Source: Clostridia bacterium | GTDB lineage: Bacteria > Bacillota > Clostridia > Lachnospirales > Lachnospiraceae | Direction: 5' to 3' | DNA length: 36,012 nt | Assembly (NCBI GenBank): GCA_021201905.1 | Contig: JAJQEA010000098.1 | Span: 1-36,012 of the forward strand | Shown: positions 1 to 6,723 of the stretch, in pieces | How positions within the stretch are numbered: the first letter of the stretch is position 1 | Layout of the letters: every line of letters starts with the position of its first letter | Notes under the pieces: model-generated | What the model was told of the DNA's origin: nothing | The model's input: the letters and a program-made list of their open reading frames with translations, nothing else | Database searches by the model: none | Position numbers and translations under genes: made by a program

Positions 1-117
1 TTTATCTTCCAGTCCTTCCCGGCAAGGCTGTATCTTCCTGCCTTTTTTATCTGCATTGCCATGGCGGTGATTTCCCTGGCCGCCAGACAGCTGTGGGCGG
101 AAACCGCCGCCTCTTAA
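1..117 (+). CDS. C-terminal end of a membrane protein (truncated by window edge)
   Basis: The frame is open from base 1 and stops at TAA 115-117, giving 38 residues. They include a hydrophobic stretch (LPAFFICIAMAVISLAA) followed by a short polar tail ending ETAAS. This looks like the last transmembrane helix and cytoplasmic tail of a polytopic transporter, perhaps of the MFS type, but the family cannot be fixed from so little sequence. Its stop overlaps the stop of the convergent methyltransferase gene, so the two reading frames meet with no spacer. Confidence 0.6.
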   Translation, partial: FIFQSFPARLYLPAFFICIAMAVISLAARQLWAETAAS

Positions 118-887
118 TTTACGCGGTCCTGCTTCCTGGCAGTCATCATATAGCGGTGGATAGTCCCGTCAATGGAGCCTTTGGCCTCCAAATGTGCCTG
201 GGCGGCAGCCAGCCTGTCCAGACAGCTGTCCACACAAAAGCTTGGAAATTCCCACTCAATGATTTTGGCAAACCATACAAGGGCCCCCACGTCAAAAAAA
301 CGTATGGGACGGAAGGCTTCGCCCTGCTCCAGGATGTCAAATCCTGCCTCCTTAAGTGTTTGGGACTGCTCCCTCAGATTCATCCCCGGAAAGGGTTTCG
401 GTGTGCCTGGCAAAAGCAGCTCCACCAAATCCCTGTCGTTCTCCTCTCCCACCTGCTGGGTTATGAACATGCCTCCGGGTTTCAGAATCCGGCTCACTTC
501 CCCTGCATCATAACTTCCATGACGGTTTATCACCATATCAAAACACTGGTCCAGAAAAGGCAGCGGCAGATTGCCCTGCGCCTCTCTGAAATCAATTCCC
601 AACGGCACCAGAACCTTCCGGCACAGCTTAACATTGGGAGGATACGCCTCGGTAGCGCTGGTCCTGCTGTGTGAATGGCCCAGTGAAAGCAGAAACTCGC
701 CTCCCCCGGTGTCCATGTCCAGAAGATAATCCCTGTCCTTCAGATAGGACAGAATGATTTTCCTGTAATCCCAGGGCAGGCTTCCTTCCTCCCTGTACCG
801 GTTGTCTATGTGGGAAAAATCCCATCCGTGAATGTGTGCCAAAGCCTCCTCGGCTTTCCATATCTTTCTTAATTCCTCTGTCTTCAT
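114..887 (-). CDS. Class I SAM-dependent methyltransferase
   Basis: This is a 257-residue protein with a Rossmann methyltransferase core. Motif I is LLDMDTGGGEFLLSLG, followed by a post-I acidic region and motif LPFLDQCFDMVINRHGSYD; the motif ILKPGGMFITQQVG is typical of Methyltransf_11/25 proteins. The substrate cannot be predicted. An upstream in-frame ATG at 923 would add 12 residues, but the ATG at 887 is preceded at 8 nt by AAGGAG and is the better start. A 65-nt hairpin lies just upstream in the 5' leader. Its stop overlaps the stop of the convergent membrane-protein gene. Family confidence is high; function is unknown. Confidence 0.85.
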   Translation of the reverse strand: MKTEELRKIWKAEEALAHIHGWDFSHIDNRYREEGSLPWDYRKIILSYLKDRDYLLDMDTGGGEFLLSLGHSHSRTSATEAYPPNVKLCRKVLVPLGIDFREAQGNLPLPFLDQCFDMVINRHGSYDAGEVSRILKPGGMFITQQVGEENDRDLVELLLPGTPKPFPGMNLREQSQTLKEAGFDILEQGEAFRPIRFFDVGALVWFAKIIEWEFPSFCVDSCLDRLAAAQAHLEAKGSIDGTIHRYMMTARKQDRVN

Positions 888-932
888 ATCGGCTGCTCCT
901 TCCATCTTCATCACTTGTTCCATGGATACGCT

Positions 933-997
933 GCAGCCTTAAAAACGACAGCCGGCTTCCCTTATCCCGACACAATGGCTGTCTGCCTTAAGGCTGC
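933..997 (-). repeat. Nested inverted repeat (leader hairpin upstream of the methyltransferase)
   Basis: Two perfect inverted repeats are nested and evenly spaced. GCAGCCTTAA at 933-942 pairs with TTAAGGCTGC at 988-997, and GACAGCC at 947-953 pairs with GGCTGTC at 977-983. Each side has a 4-nt internal loop between the stems, and the apical loop is 23 nt. It is read in the 5' leader of the minus-strand methyltransferase, about 30 nt before its Shine-Dalgarno sequence. There is no adjacent T tract, so it is not a simple terminator. A role in mRNA structure or regulation is an inference. Confidence 0.6.
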
Positions 998-1100
998 GCC
1001 GGGTAGTTATCTGACATGCTTTTTCTCATATTCCCTCCTTGCCAGACATGTATACAGGCATGTTACCGCTATAGATATCCATATTGCGCTCTGCGCACCC

Positions 1101-1150
1101 GTCTGTACCTATCTGTACCTGTCCGCACCTGTCCGCGCCTGTCTGTAATG
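1101..1150. repeat. 10-bp tandem repeat, five degenerate copies
   Basis: Consecutive 10-mers are GTCTGTACCT, ATCTGTACCT, GTCCGCACCT, GTCCGCGCCT and GTCTGTAATG. The exact 10-bp period with drift between units suggests replication slippage. It lies in the intergenic region upstream of the symporter, outside any credible gene. Confidence 0.75.
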
Positions 1151-1238
1151 TAATAATTATACTTCTTTTTTTCCGTGGCAGTAAATACATACAGCCTTTT
1201 CCGTCTTTTTCAGTATATTTTTCTGTTTTATTTCTAAA

Positions 1239-1290
1239 AACCGTATTTTTTATTGTTTTACCCATGTTTCAAAGCTCCAAACCGTATTTT
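1239..1290 (+). repeat. Direct repeat AACCGTATTTT, two copies 41 bp apart
   Basis: AACCGTATTTT occurs at 1239-1249 and again at 1280-1290, on the same face of the helix (about four turns apart). The second copy directly precedes the candidate -35 of the symporter promoter. It could be a pair of regulator half-sites, but in an AT-rich region chance cannot be excluded. Confidence 0.35.
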
Positions 1291-1291
1291 C

Positions 1292-1320
1292 TTGCTTTTT
1301 CCATTTTTTTGTGGTAGATT
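1292..1320 (+). promoter_or_regulatory. Candidate promoter for the AGCS symporter
   Basis: TTGCTT at 1292-1297, a 17-nt spacer and TAGATT at 1315-1320 give a plausible sigma-A-type promoter. It sits 72 nt upstream of the symporter start codon. Confidence 0.4.
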
Positions 1321-1391
1321 AATTGATATTATTCGCACCAAGGCCGTATCCCTCACAAAATACTGCGGCCGCGGGGAAACGAGGTATCATT

Positions 1392-2855
1392 ATGGAATTG
1401 GTAAGCAGCATTGTGGAAGGCATCAACAACTGCCTCTGGGGCATTCCCATGATCGGCCTTCTCTTCGGAACCCATCTCTTTCTCACCTTCCGGACCGGAT
1501 TCATCCAGCGCAGGACCTTCACCGGCATCCGTCTGTCCGTCACCAGGGACCCTGATTCCCACGGTGATATCAGCCAGTTTGCGGCTCTGACCACTGCTCT
1601 GGCCTCCACCATCGGCACAGGAAATATCATAGGCGTGGGAACAGCCATTGCTCTTGGGGGACCGGGGGCGGTGCTCTGGTGCTGGCTCACAGGCGTATTC
1701 GGCATTGCCACCAAATACGGCGAATCCCTGATTGCGGTAAAATACAGGGTGCGCACCAAGGACGGAACCATGCTGGGAGGCGCCATGTATGCCCTGGAAC
1801 GCGGTCTGGGCATGCGATGGCTGGGCATTGCCTTCGCTATACTGGGAACCCTCACCTCCTTCGGCATAGGATGCGGCGTGCAGGTCAATGCCATTTCAAG
1901 CATTGTAAACAGCAATGTGGCACCTGTCATTCTGGCCGGCTCCGGAGGTCTTAAGAGCTTTCTGGATACATACCCCTGGTCCATCAGTCTTGCGGTGGGA
2001 CTGGTCACGGGAGGCATTACCTGTTTGGTTATCTTCGGAGGCGTGAAATCCATCGCCAGGGTATGCGAAAAGCTGGTTCCCTTTATGGCCTTCTTCTATG
2101 TGGTGGGCTGCCTCCTGATTCTGTTTATCAACCGCGCGTTCCTGGGACAGACCCTTTCCATCATCATTCAAAGCGCTTTTACTGAGGTCCGTTCCATTGC
2201 CGGGGGCCTAGCAGGAACCGGCATCATGATGTCCGCCCGGTACGGAATCGCCAGAGGACTTTTCTCCAACGAGTCCGGCATGGGATCCGCCCCCATAGTG
2301 GCCGCTGCCGCCCAGACCCGCAATCCGGTACGCCAGGCCCTGGTATCTGCCACCGGCACCTTCTGGGACACGGTTGTGGTATGCCTCATGACGGGACTGG
2401 TGCTGGTCAGCAGCATCATCGGTCACGATACCATCCAGGTCACCAACCTGTCCGGCGGTGAACTGACCAATGCGGCCTTCAGCCTGATTCCATACATCGG
2501 CCAGCCCATACTCATCATGGGCATCATCACCTTTGCCTATTCCACCATCCTGGGCTGGTCCTATTATGGTGAGCGCTGCCTGGAGTATCTTATGGGCAAG
2601 CGGGGCGTAATCCCGTATCGTGTGGCATGGATTGCGGTTCTGGTGGCCGCCCCAGTCGTGCAGCTGGAGCTGGTTTGGTCCATTGCCGATACACTCAATG
2701 CCCTGATGGCTATTCCTAACCTGATTGCCGTCCTGCTTCTGTCCGGTGTGATTGCAAAGGAAACAAGATATTATCTGGCGCACCTGGATGAAAGGGACAA
2801 TACCCAGATTCCCCTGATTGGGGACCAGGGAGTCCTTCCATTTCTGAAAAAGTAA
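1392..2855 (+). CDS. Alanine/glycine:cation symporter family protein (AGCS)
   Basis: This 487-residue polytopic membrane protein matches the Na+:alanine/glycine symporter family (AlsT/DagA-like), which imports small neutral amino acids with Na+. Family hallmarks are the N-terminal GIPMIGLLFGTHLFLTFRTG, the ALTTALASTIGTGNIIGVGTAI segment with its unwound glycine-rich motif, ATKYGESLIAVKYR, and SNESGMGSAPIVAAAA. About 10-11 hydrophobic helices are visible. An upstream in-frame start at 1323 would add 23 polar residues; the ATG at 1392 follows ACGAGG at 7 nt and begins directly with the family N-terminus. It is monocistronic, facing a Na+-decarboxylase gene pair across a shared terminator. Confidence 0.93.
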   Translation: MELVSSIVEGINNCLWGIPMIGLLFGTHLFLTFRTGFIQRRTFTGIRLSVTRDPDSHGDISQFAALTTALASTIGTGNIIGVGTAIALGGPGAVLWCWLTGVFGIATKYGESLIAVKYRVRTKDGTMLGGAMYALERGLGMRWLGIAFAILGTLTSFGIGCGVQVNAISSIVNSNVAPVILAGSGGLKSFLDTYPWSISLAVGLVTGGITCLVIFGGVKSIARVCEKLVPFMAFFYVVGCLLILFINRAFLGQTLSIIIQSAFTEVRSIAGGLAGTGIMMSARYGIARGLFSNESGMGSAPIVAAAAQTRNPVRQALVSATGTFWDTVVVCLMTGLVLVSSIIGHDTIQVTNLSGGELTNAAFSLIPYIGQPILIMGIITFAYSTILGWSYYGERCLEYLMGKRGVIPYRVAWIAVLVAAPVVQLELVWSIADTLNALMAIPNLIAVLLLSGVIAKETRYYLAHLDERDNTQIPLIGDQGVLPFLKK

Positions 2856-2903
2856 ACAGGAAGGGGAGCGCGCATTACACCTGCCGTGCTCCCCTTCCTG
2901 TTT
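2854..2903. terminator. Bidirectional intrinsic terminator
   Basis: A perfect 16-bp stem (2854-2869 with 2888-2903) encloses an 18-nt loop. On the plus strand it is followed by TTTATTCTCTTCTT; on the minus strand the stem is followed by TTACTTTTTC. It begins inside the stop codon of the symporter and lies 20 nt beyond the stop of the convergent OadG-like gene, so it probably serves both. Confidence 0.88.
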
Positions 2904-2922
2904 ATTCTCTTCTTACGGACAA

Positions 2923-3063
2923 TTATTCTTTGTCGTCCTTATGGTCCTTCGTTATGCGGCCCAGTACCATCACCGCGCCCATGATGATGATAATGGCCGC
3001 AAAGATTCCGCCCATGCCCTTTCCCATAATTTCCAGGGCAATCCCTACGTGTTCCATATTCAT
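2923..3063 (-). CDS. OadG-related small membrane subunit (46 aa)
   Basis: This small gene encodes 46 residues beginning MNMEHVGIAL with one hydrophobic helix (GGIFAAIIIIMGAVMVLG) and a charged tail ending KDHKDDKE. It has a strong GGAGGAAGCGT ribosome site. Its position directly after the Na+-translocating decarboxylase beta subunit and its single helix match the short OadG-related subunits; ordinary OadG/gamma subunits are roughly 80-130 residues. In known complexes gamma anchors the carboxyltransferase alpha subunit to the beta pump, but this one lacks the long periplasmic/cytoplasmic extension that binds alpha. Membership is inferred from context and topology. Confidence 0.8.
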   Translation of the reverse strand: MNMEHVGIALEIMGKGMGGIFAAIIIIMGAVMVLGRITKDHKDDKE

Positions 3064-3119
3064 ACGCTTCCTCCTTTGTTGCCGGCTCCAGAGCCTGTTT
3101 GAAACTTAATTTTTCCGCC

Positions 3120-4268
3120 CTACAGATACTGGGACACAATGCTGATGACCAGTCCGCCGGCAATAACCGACGCCACCTGGCCCGATACATTGGTGCCGGC
3201 AGCCTGCATCAGTATGATATTGCCCGGCTCCTCCCTGGCAGCCATCTTCTGCACCACCCTGGAGGACATGGGGAATGCGGATATACCGCAGCCCCCAATC
3301 ATGGGATTCACCGGTTTCTTACCCGCCATCTTGAGGAATACATTTACCAGCTTGGCAAAAAGCACGCCGCCGATGGTGTCGAACACAAAGGCCACCAGAC
3401 CCAGGATCATAATCATCAACGTGGCCGGGTTCACGAACTGCTCCGCCCTCATGCTGAACGAGATGGTGATGCCCAGGAGCAGGGTAATTATATTGGCAAA
3501 CTCATTCTGGGCCGTCTGGCTCAGGCTTCCCAGGACACCGCATTCCCGCAGTAAGTTTCCGAACATGAGAAAGCCCACCAGGGCCACGGACTGCGGTGAT
3601 ATCAGGCCCACTATGATAGTCACGGCAACGGGAAATGCAATGCGCAGCTGTTTATTCACACTCTTGGGATTATGCTCCATATGGATGCAGCGCTCCTTCC
3701 TGGTGGTCACCAGCCGTATGGCAAAGGGCTGGATAATGGGCACCAGGGCCATATAGGAATAGGCCGCCACCGCAATGGGGCCGATGTATCTGGACCCCAG
3801 AACCCGGGATACCAGGATAGAGGTGGGTCCGTCCGCGGCCCCAATGATGCCGATGGAGGCGGCATCCCTCAGATCAAAGCCCATAAGGCACGCAATAAGA
3901 ATGGCTGCAAAGATTCCGAACTGGGCCGCGGCCCCGAATAAAAGCAGGACCGGCTGGCTCAGCAATGGTCCGAAATCAATCATGGCGCCAATTCCGATAA
4001 AAAGCAGGATCGGCATGGCCTCAGAGGCCTCGATACCTGTCCTGAACAGCCATTCTATGATTCCGGCCGCAGGTACCTTTCCCTGTACCATCTGGTCCAC
4101 CACGCCGGAGTACGGCAGGTTTACCAGTATGGCGCCAAAGCCCAGGGGCAGAAGAAGCGAAGGTTCATATTCCTTCTTGACCGCCAGCCAAATCAGGATT
4201 ATTCCCACCACATACATGACTGCCTGCTGCCAGGTTACCGCCGTAATACCTTCCAACAGAAAACTCAT
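3120..4268 (-). CDS. Sodium ion-translocating decarboxylase, beta subunit (OadB/GcdB/MmdB family)
   Basis: This 382-residue membrane protein is the Na+ pump subunit that couples decarboxylation of a carboxybiotin to Na+ export. Diagnostic segments are AMPILLFIGIGAMIDFGPLL, the re-entrant region IGIIGAADGPTSILVS with the conserved Asp, and the C-terminal SAFPMSSRVVQ and AAGTNVSGQVASVIAGG motifs. Its ATG follows AAAGGAGG. It sits 32 nt after the CNNM gene and 56 nt before the OadG-like gene, in one operon. No alpha (carboxyltransferase) or biotin-carrier gene is present nearby, so the substrate (oxaloacetate, methylmalonyl-CoA or glutaconyl-CoA) cannot be assigned. Confidence 0.93.
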   Translation of the reverse strand: MSFLLEGITAVTWQQAVMYVVGIILIWLAVKKEYEPSLLLPLGFGAILVNLPYSGVVDQMVQGKVPAAGIIEWLFRTGIEASEAMPILLFIGIGAMIDFGPLLSQPVLLLFGAAAQFGIFAAILIACLMGFDLRDAASIGIIGAADGPTSILVSRVLGSRYIGPIAVAAYSYMALVPIIQPFAIRLVTTRKERCIHMEHNPKSVNKQLRIAFPVAVTIIVGLISPQSVALVGFLMFGNLLRECGVLGSLSQTAQNEFANIITLLLGITISFSMRAEQFVNPATLMIMILGLVAFVFDTIGGVLFAKLVNVFLKMAGKKPVNPMIGGCGISAFPMSSRVVQKMAAREEPGNIILMQAAGTNVSGQVASVIAGGLVISIVSQYL

Positions 4269-4300
4269 TTATTTTTCCTCCTTTGTCCCTTGCCCGTACG

Positions 4301-5638
4301 TCATTCTTCCTGTTCTTTTTTTGTCTCCTTAAGGGTCAGCTTCACCCACTCTATGACTCTGTCTTCCATTTCCAATATCTCATAATCAGCTTCCGGTGTT
4401 ACCACTGTCAGGGGAAGCTGTTTTCGGGCCGGTATATACCCCAGCTGTTCCATCAAGTATCCGGACAGGGTATCACAGGAGCTGTCCATTGGCAGGTGCA
4501 TTTCCTCCTTCAAATCAAACAGGGGAATGCCGCCCGACACCCGGTAAACCTTATGGGGCTCCAGCTCTGTGAGCTCCGGCTCCTCCTCCTCATATTCCTC
4601 ATGGATATCACCCACGATCTCCTCAATCAAATCCTCCAGCGTCACCATGCCTGACACGCCGCCGTATTCGTCAATCAGAATCGCCAGTTTAATCTTCTTT
4701 GCCTGCATCTCCCGGAACAGGGCGTCTGTCCTGCGGTTCTCCGGCACAAAATAGGCGGGCTTTAAAAGGGCGCGGACATCCAGTTTATCAAAGGAAGTCC
4801 TCCTGGCCTCAATGGTCAGCGCCTTTATGGACAAAACGCCTATGATGTTATCAATCTCCCCTTCGTACACAGGAATCTTGGAATGCATGGATTCCAGAAT
4901 CTCATCCAGGAATTCTTCCAGGGGCTCATTGATATCCAGGGCCACCATATCCTGTCTGGGCACCATCACTTCCTTGGCCCTCTTATCGTCAAAGGAAAAT
5001 ATGGACGTAATCATCTCCTTCTCAATGTCATTGAACACGCCTGCCTCGCTTCCTGTCTCCAGCATGGACTTGATTTCTTCCTCGGACACATCTGTCTCCA
5101 GGTTCTCATTGTGCATGCCAATCAGCTTCAGAAAGCTGCTGGTGGACAGGGAAAGCAGTTTTATAAAGGGATTCATGATACGTGATATATAATAGATAGG
5201 CCGTACGCAGAACAGGCTGAAGGCCTCTGCTTTCTGCAGGGCAATCCGCTTAGGCACCAGCTCACCGAACACCAGGTTAAAATACGCCAGGATGATGGTC
5301 ACCACAACACCTGCCAGGGTCTGGCTGTAGGGTACGTTCCACTGGGCCATCCGCACCGCCAGCACCTGGGCGATACCGGTAGCCGCCGACGCACTGGAGA
5401 AAAAGCCCGCCAGGGTGATGGCCACCTGGATGGTGGACAGGAACACCGTTGAGTCCTTCATCAGGCGCTCTATGAGCGCTGCGTTTTTGTTGCCCTGCTC
5501 GGACAGACGGTGGATCTTGTTCTTGTTGACAGATACCACCGCTATCTCTGAGCCTGCAAAGAATGCATTGATCATTGTCAAGATAACTAAGATTGTGATT
5601 TGGAATAAAATATTGGCCACTTCAGGGTCAGATTCCAT
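4301..5638 (-). CDS. Hemolysin-family CNNM/CorC protein (DUF21-CBS-CBS-CorC_HlyC)
   Basis: The protein has 445 residues. An N-terminal DUF21 membrane domain (about 1-190, with LVILTMINAFFAGSEIAVVSV and the FGELVPKRIALQ motif) is followed by a CBS pair (about 205-330, MVPRQDMVALDI and MVTLEDLIEEIVGDI) and a C-terminal CorC_HlyC transporter-associated domain. Members are linked to Mg2+/Na+ or Co2+ efflux. In-frame starts upstream (5683, 5659) exist, but the promoter at 5689-5717 would place the transcription start near 5682, and AAGGAGG precedes the ATG at 5638. It is first in an operon with the decarboxylase beta and gamma-like subunits. Confidence 0.9.
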   Translation of the reverse strand: MESDPEVANILFQITILVILTMINAFFAGSEIAVVSVNKNKIHRLSEQGNKNAALIERLMKDSTVFLSTIQVAITLAGFFSSASAATGIAQVLAVRMAQWNVPYSQTLAGVVVTIILAYFNLVFGELVPKRIALQKAEAFSLFCVRPIYYISRIMNPFIKLLSLSTSSFLKLIGMHNENLETDVSEEEIKSMLETGSEAGVFNDIEKEMITSIFSFDDKRAKEVMVPRQDMVALDINEPLEEFLDEILESMHSKIPVYEGEIDNIIGVLSIKALTIEARRTSFDKLDVRALLKPAYFVPENRRTDALFREMQAKKIKLAILIDEYGGVSGMVTLEDLIEEIVGDIHEEYEEEEPELTELEPHKVYRVSGGIPLFDLKEEMHLPMDSSCDTLSGYLMEQLGYIPARKQLPLTVVTPEADYEILEMEDRVIEWVKLTLKETKKEQEE

Positions 5639-5688
5639 AGTAAACAGTTCCTCCTTCATATTGCTTTGATTGACTGGTTTCAAGGACT

Positions 5689-5717
5689 ATTATACATAAA
5701 GATTGGCAAAATGTCAG
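5689..5717 (-). promoter_or_regulatory. Promoter of the CNNM / decarboxylase operon
   Basis: On the minus strand CTGACA (5712-5717), 17 nt, then TATAAT (5689-5694): five of six and six of six consensus matches at ideal spacing. It lies 50 nt upstream of the chosen CNNM start. Confidence 0.75.
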
Positions 5718-5757
5718 CTAAAGATTCCATTAAGATGCAGCCCATCCCGCAGAGGGA

Positions 5758-6687
5758 TCACTCCAGGGGCTGTATGTAAAAATTCCCCACCACGTCGCTG
5801 GAGTTGATAACGTTCACAAAGGTATCCGGGTACTGTTCCCGAATCCGTTTCTTCATTTTCCTCACATCACTGTCCGAGAGCACGGTATAAATCAGGTATT
5901 TCTTATTGGCTGAGTAGGAGCCGAAGCCCTTTAAAATCGTGCTGCTGTGGTTGGTCAGCTCCAGCAGGTCCGCGGACACGGCCGCCGGGTTATCCGTCAC
6001 AATAAGAAGTGTCTTTTTCTTATATTTCTTGTAAAAGGTATTGATAACCTGGGTATTGCAGAACTGGAAAATAATGGAATACAGTGCCTTGTCCATTCCG
6101 AAAATGGTTCCCAATATCAGTATGACAACCGCGCTGAACAAAAGCATATAGTTGAAGGTGGAGACCTTGTATTTTGCCGACAGCGACATGGCGATAAAGT
6201 CCGTTCCCCCGCCGCAGGCCCTGCTGTTGAGCACCAGGCTCATCCCCAGGCCGTTTATGATACCGCCAAAAACTGATATCAGCAGGATATCCCCGGTGAT
6301 GGGAACCACCGGCAGCTCGTCTACCAGGACGGACACGGTCAGCAGGCAGATACAGGACAGGACCGTAAATTTCTTTCCCACCAGCCGGTAGGCGAACACG
6401 GCCGGAACCGCGTTAAAAAGCACATTCAGCAATGTGAATGATATCTGGACATCATAGAAGCTGAGGCCGATTCTCTGAATCAGCTTGGCCAGGCCGGTAA
6501 ACCCTCCCGGCACCAGCTCCCCCTGCTCCACAAAGGTGTTCATGTTGACAGCCACAATCAGGCTTCCCAACAGGATACAGAGGAAGGCCACCCCGTCCTT
6601 CCACCTCCTGTTTTTGTTCTGCCGCTTCATATTCTCCTGATACAACTGAGACATCATCTGTCCGTCTCCCATCTGTCCGTCTCCCAT
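5758..6687 (-). CDS. YitT family membrane protein (DUF161 + DUF2179)
   Basis: A protein of up to 309 residues with an N-terminal polar segment, five or six hydrophobic helices (from about residue 33 to 200, including GELVPGGFTGLAKLI and SRACGGGTDFIA) and a C-terminal DUF2179 domain (KKTLLIVTDNPAAVSADLLEL through IREQYPDTFVNV). The family is widespread in Firmicutes; transport function is suspected but unproven. The N-terminus begins with the duplicated pentapeptide MGDGQ MGDGQ, encoded by a 15-bp tandem repeat, and each repeat supplies an ATG and a GGAG, so the exact start is ambiguous (6687, 6672 or 6657). It lies 36 nt after the ABC exporter and is probably cotranscribed. Confidence 0.9.
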   Translation of the reverse strand: MGDGQMGDGQMMSQLYQENMKRQNKNRRWKDGVAFLCILLGSLIVAVNMNTFVEQGELVPGGFTGLAKLIQRIGLSFYDVQISFTLLNVLFNAVPAVFAYRLVGKKFTVLSCICLLTVSVLVDELPVVPITGDILLISVFGGIINGLGMSLVLNSRACGGGTDFIAMSLSAKYKVSTFNYMLLFSAVVILILGTIFGMDKALYSIIFQFCNTQVINTFYKKYKKKTLLIVTDNPAAVSADLLELTNHSSTILKGFGSYSANKKYLIYTVLSDSDVRKMKKRIREQYPDTFVNVINSSDVVGNFYIQPLE

Positions 6688-6699
6688 ATGCCCGTCCCC
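6655..6699. repeat. 15-bp tandem repeat spanning the yitT-family start codon
   Basis: CATCTGTCCGTCTCC occurs at 6655-6669 and 6670-6684, with a degenerate third copy CATATGCCCGTCCCC at 6685-6699. On the coding strand each perfect unit reads ATGGGAGACGGACAG, thus carrying a start codon and a GGAG motif. Confidence 0.85.
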
Positions 6700-6723
6700 T
6701 TCTCTCTCATCATTGCCTGGGTA

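Larger units (their letters stand above)
888..1391. other. Divergent intergenic region between methyltransferase and AGCS symporter
   Basis: About 500 nt without a convincing gene. It holds the nested hairpin at 933-997, a 10-bp tandem repeat at 1101-1150, an AT-rich stretch from about 1150 to 1340 with two AACCGTATTTT copies, and a candidate plus-strand promoter at 1292-1320. Open frames crossing it lack ribosome sites and coding character. Confidence 0.6.

Noticed and set aside
1319-2053. Long minus-strand open frame antisense to the AGCS symporter
   Set aside because: It lies entirely opposite a strong family match, has no ribosome site and its translation is rich in Met/Arg/Pro as expected of a shadow frame.
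3139-3756. 205-codon plus-strand open frame opposite the decarboxylase beta subunit
   Set aside because: Antisense shadow of a clearly conserved membrane protein; no ribosome site or recognisable domain.
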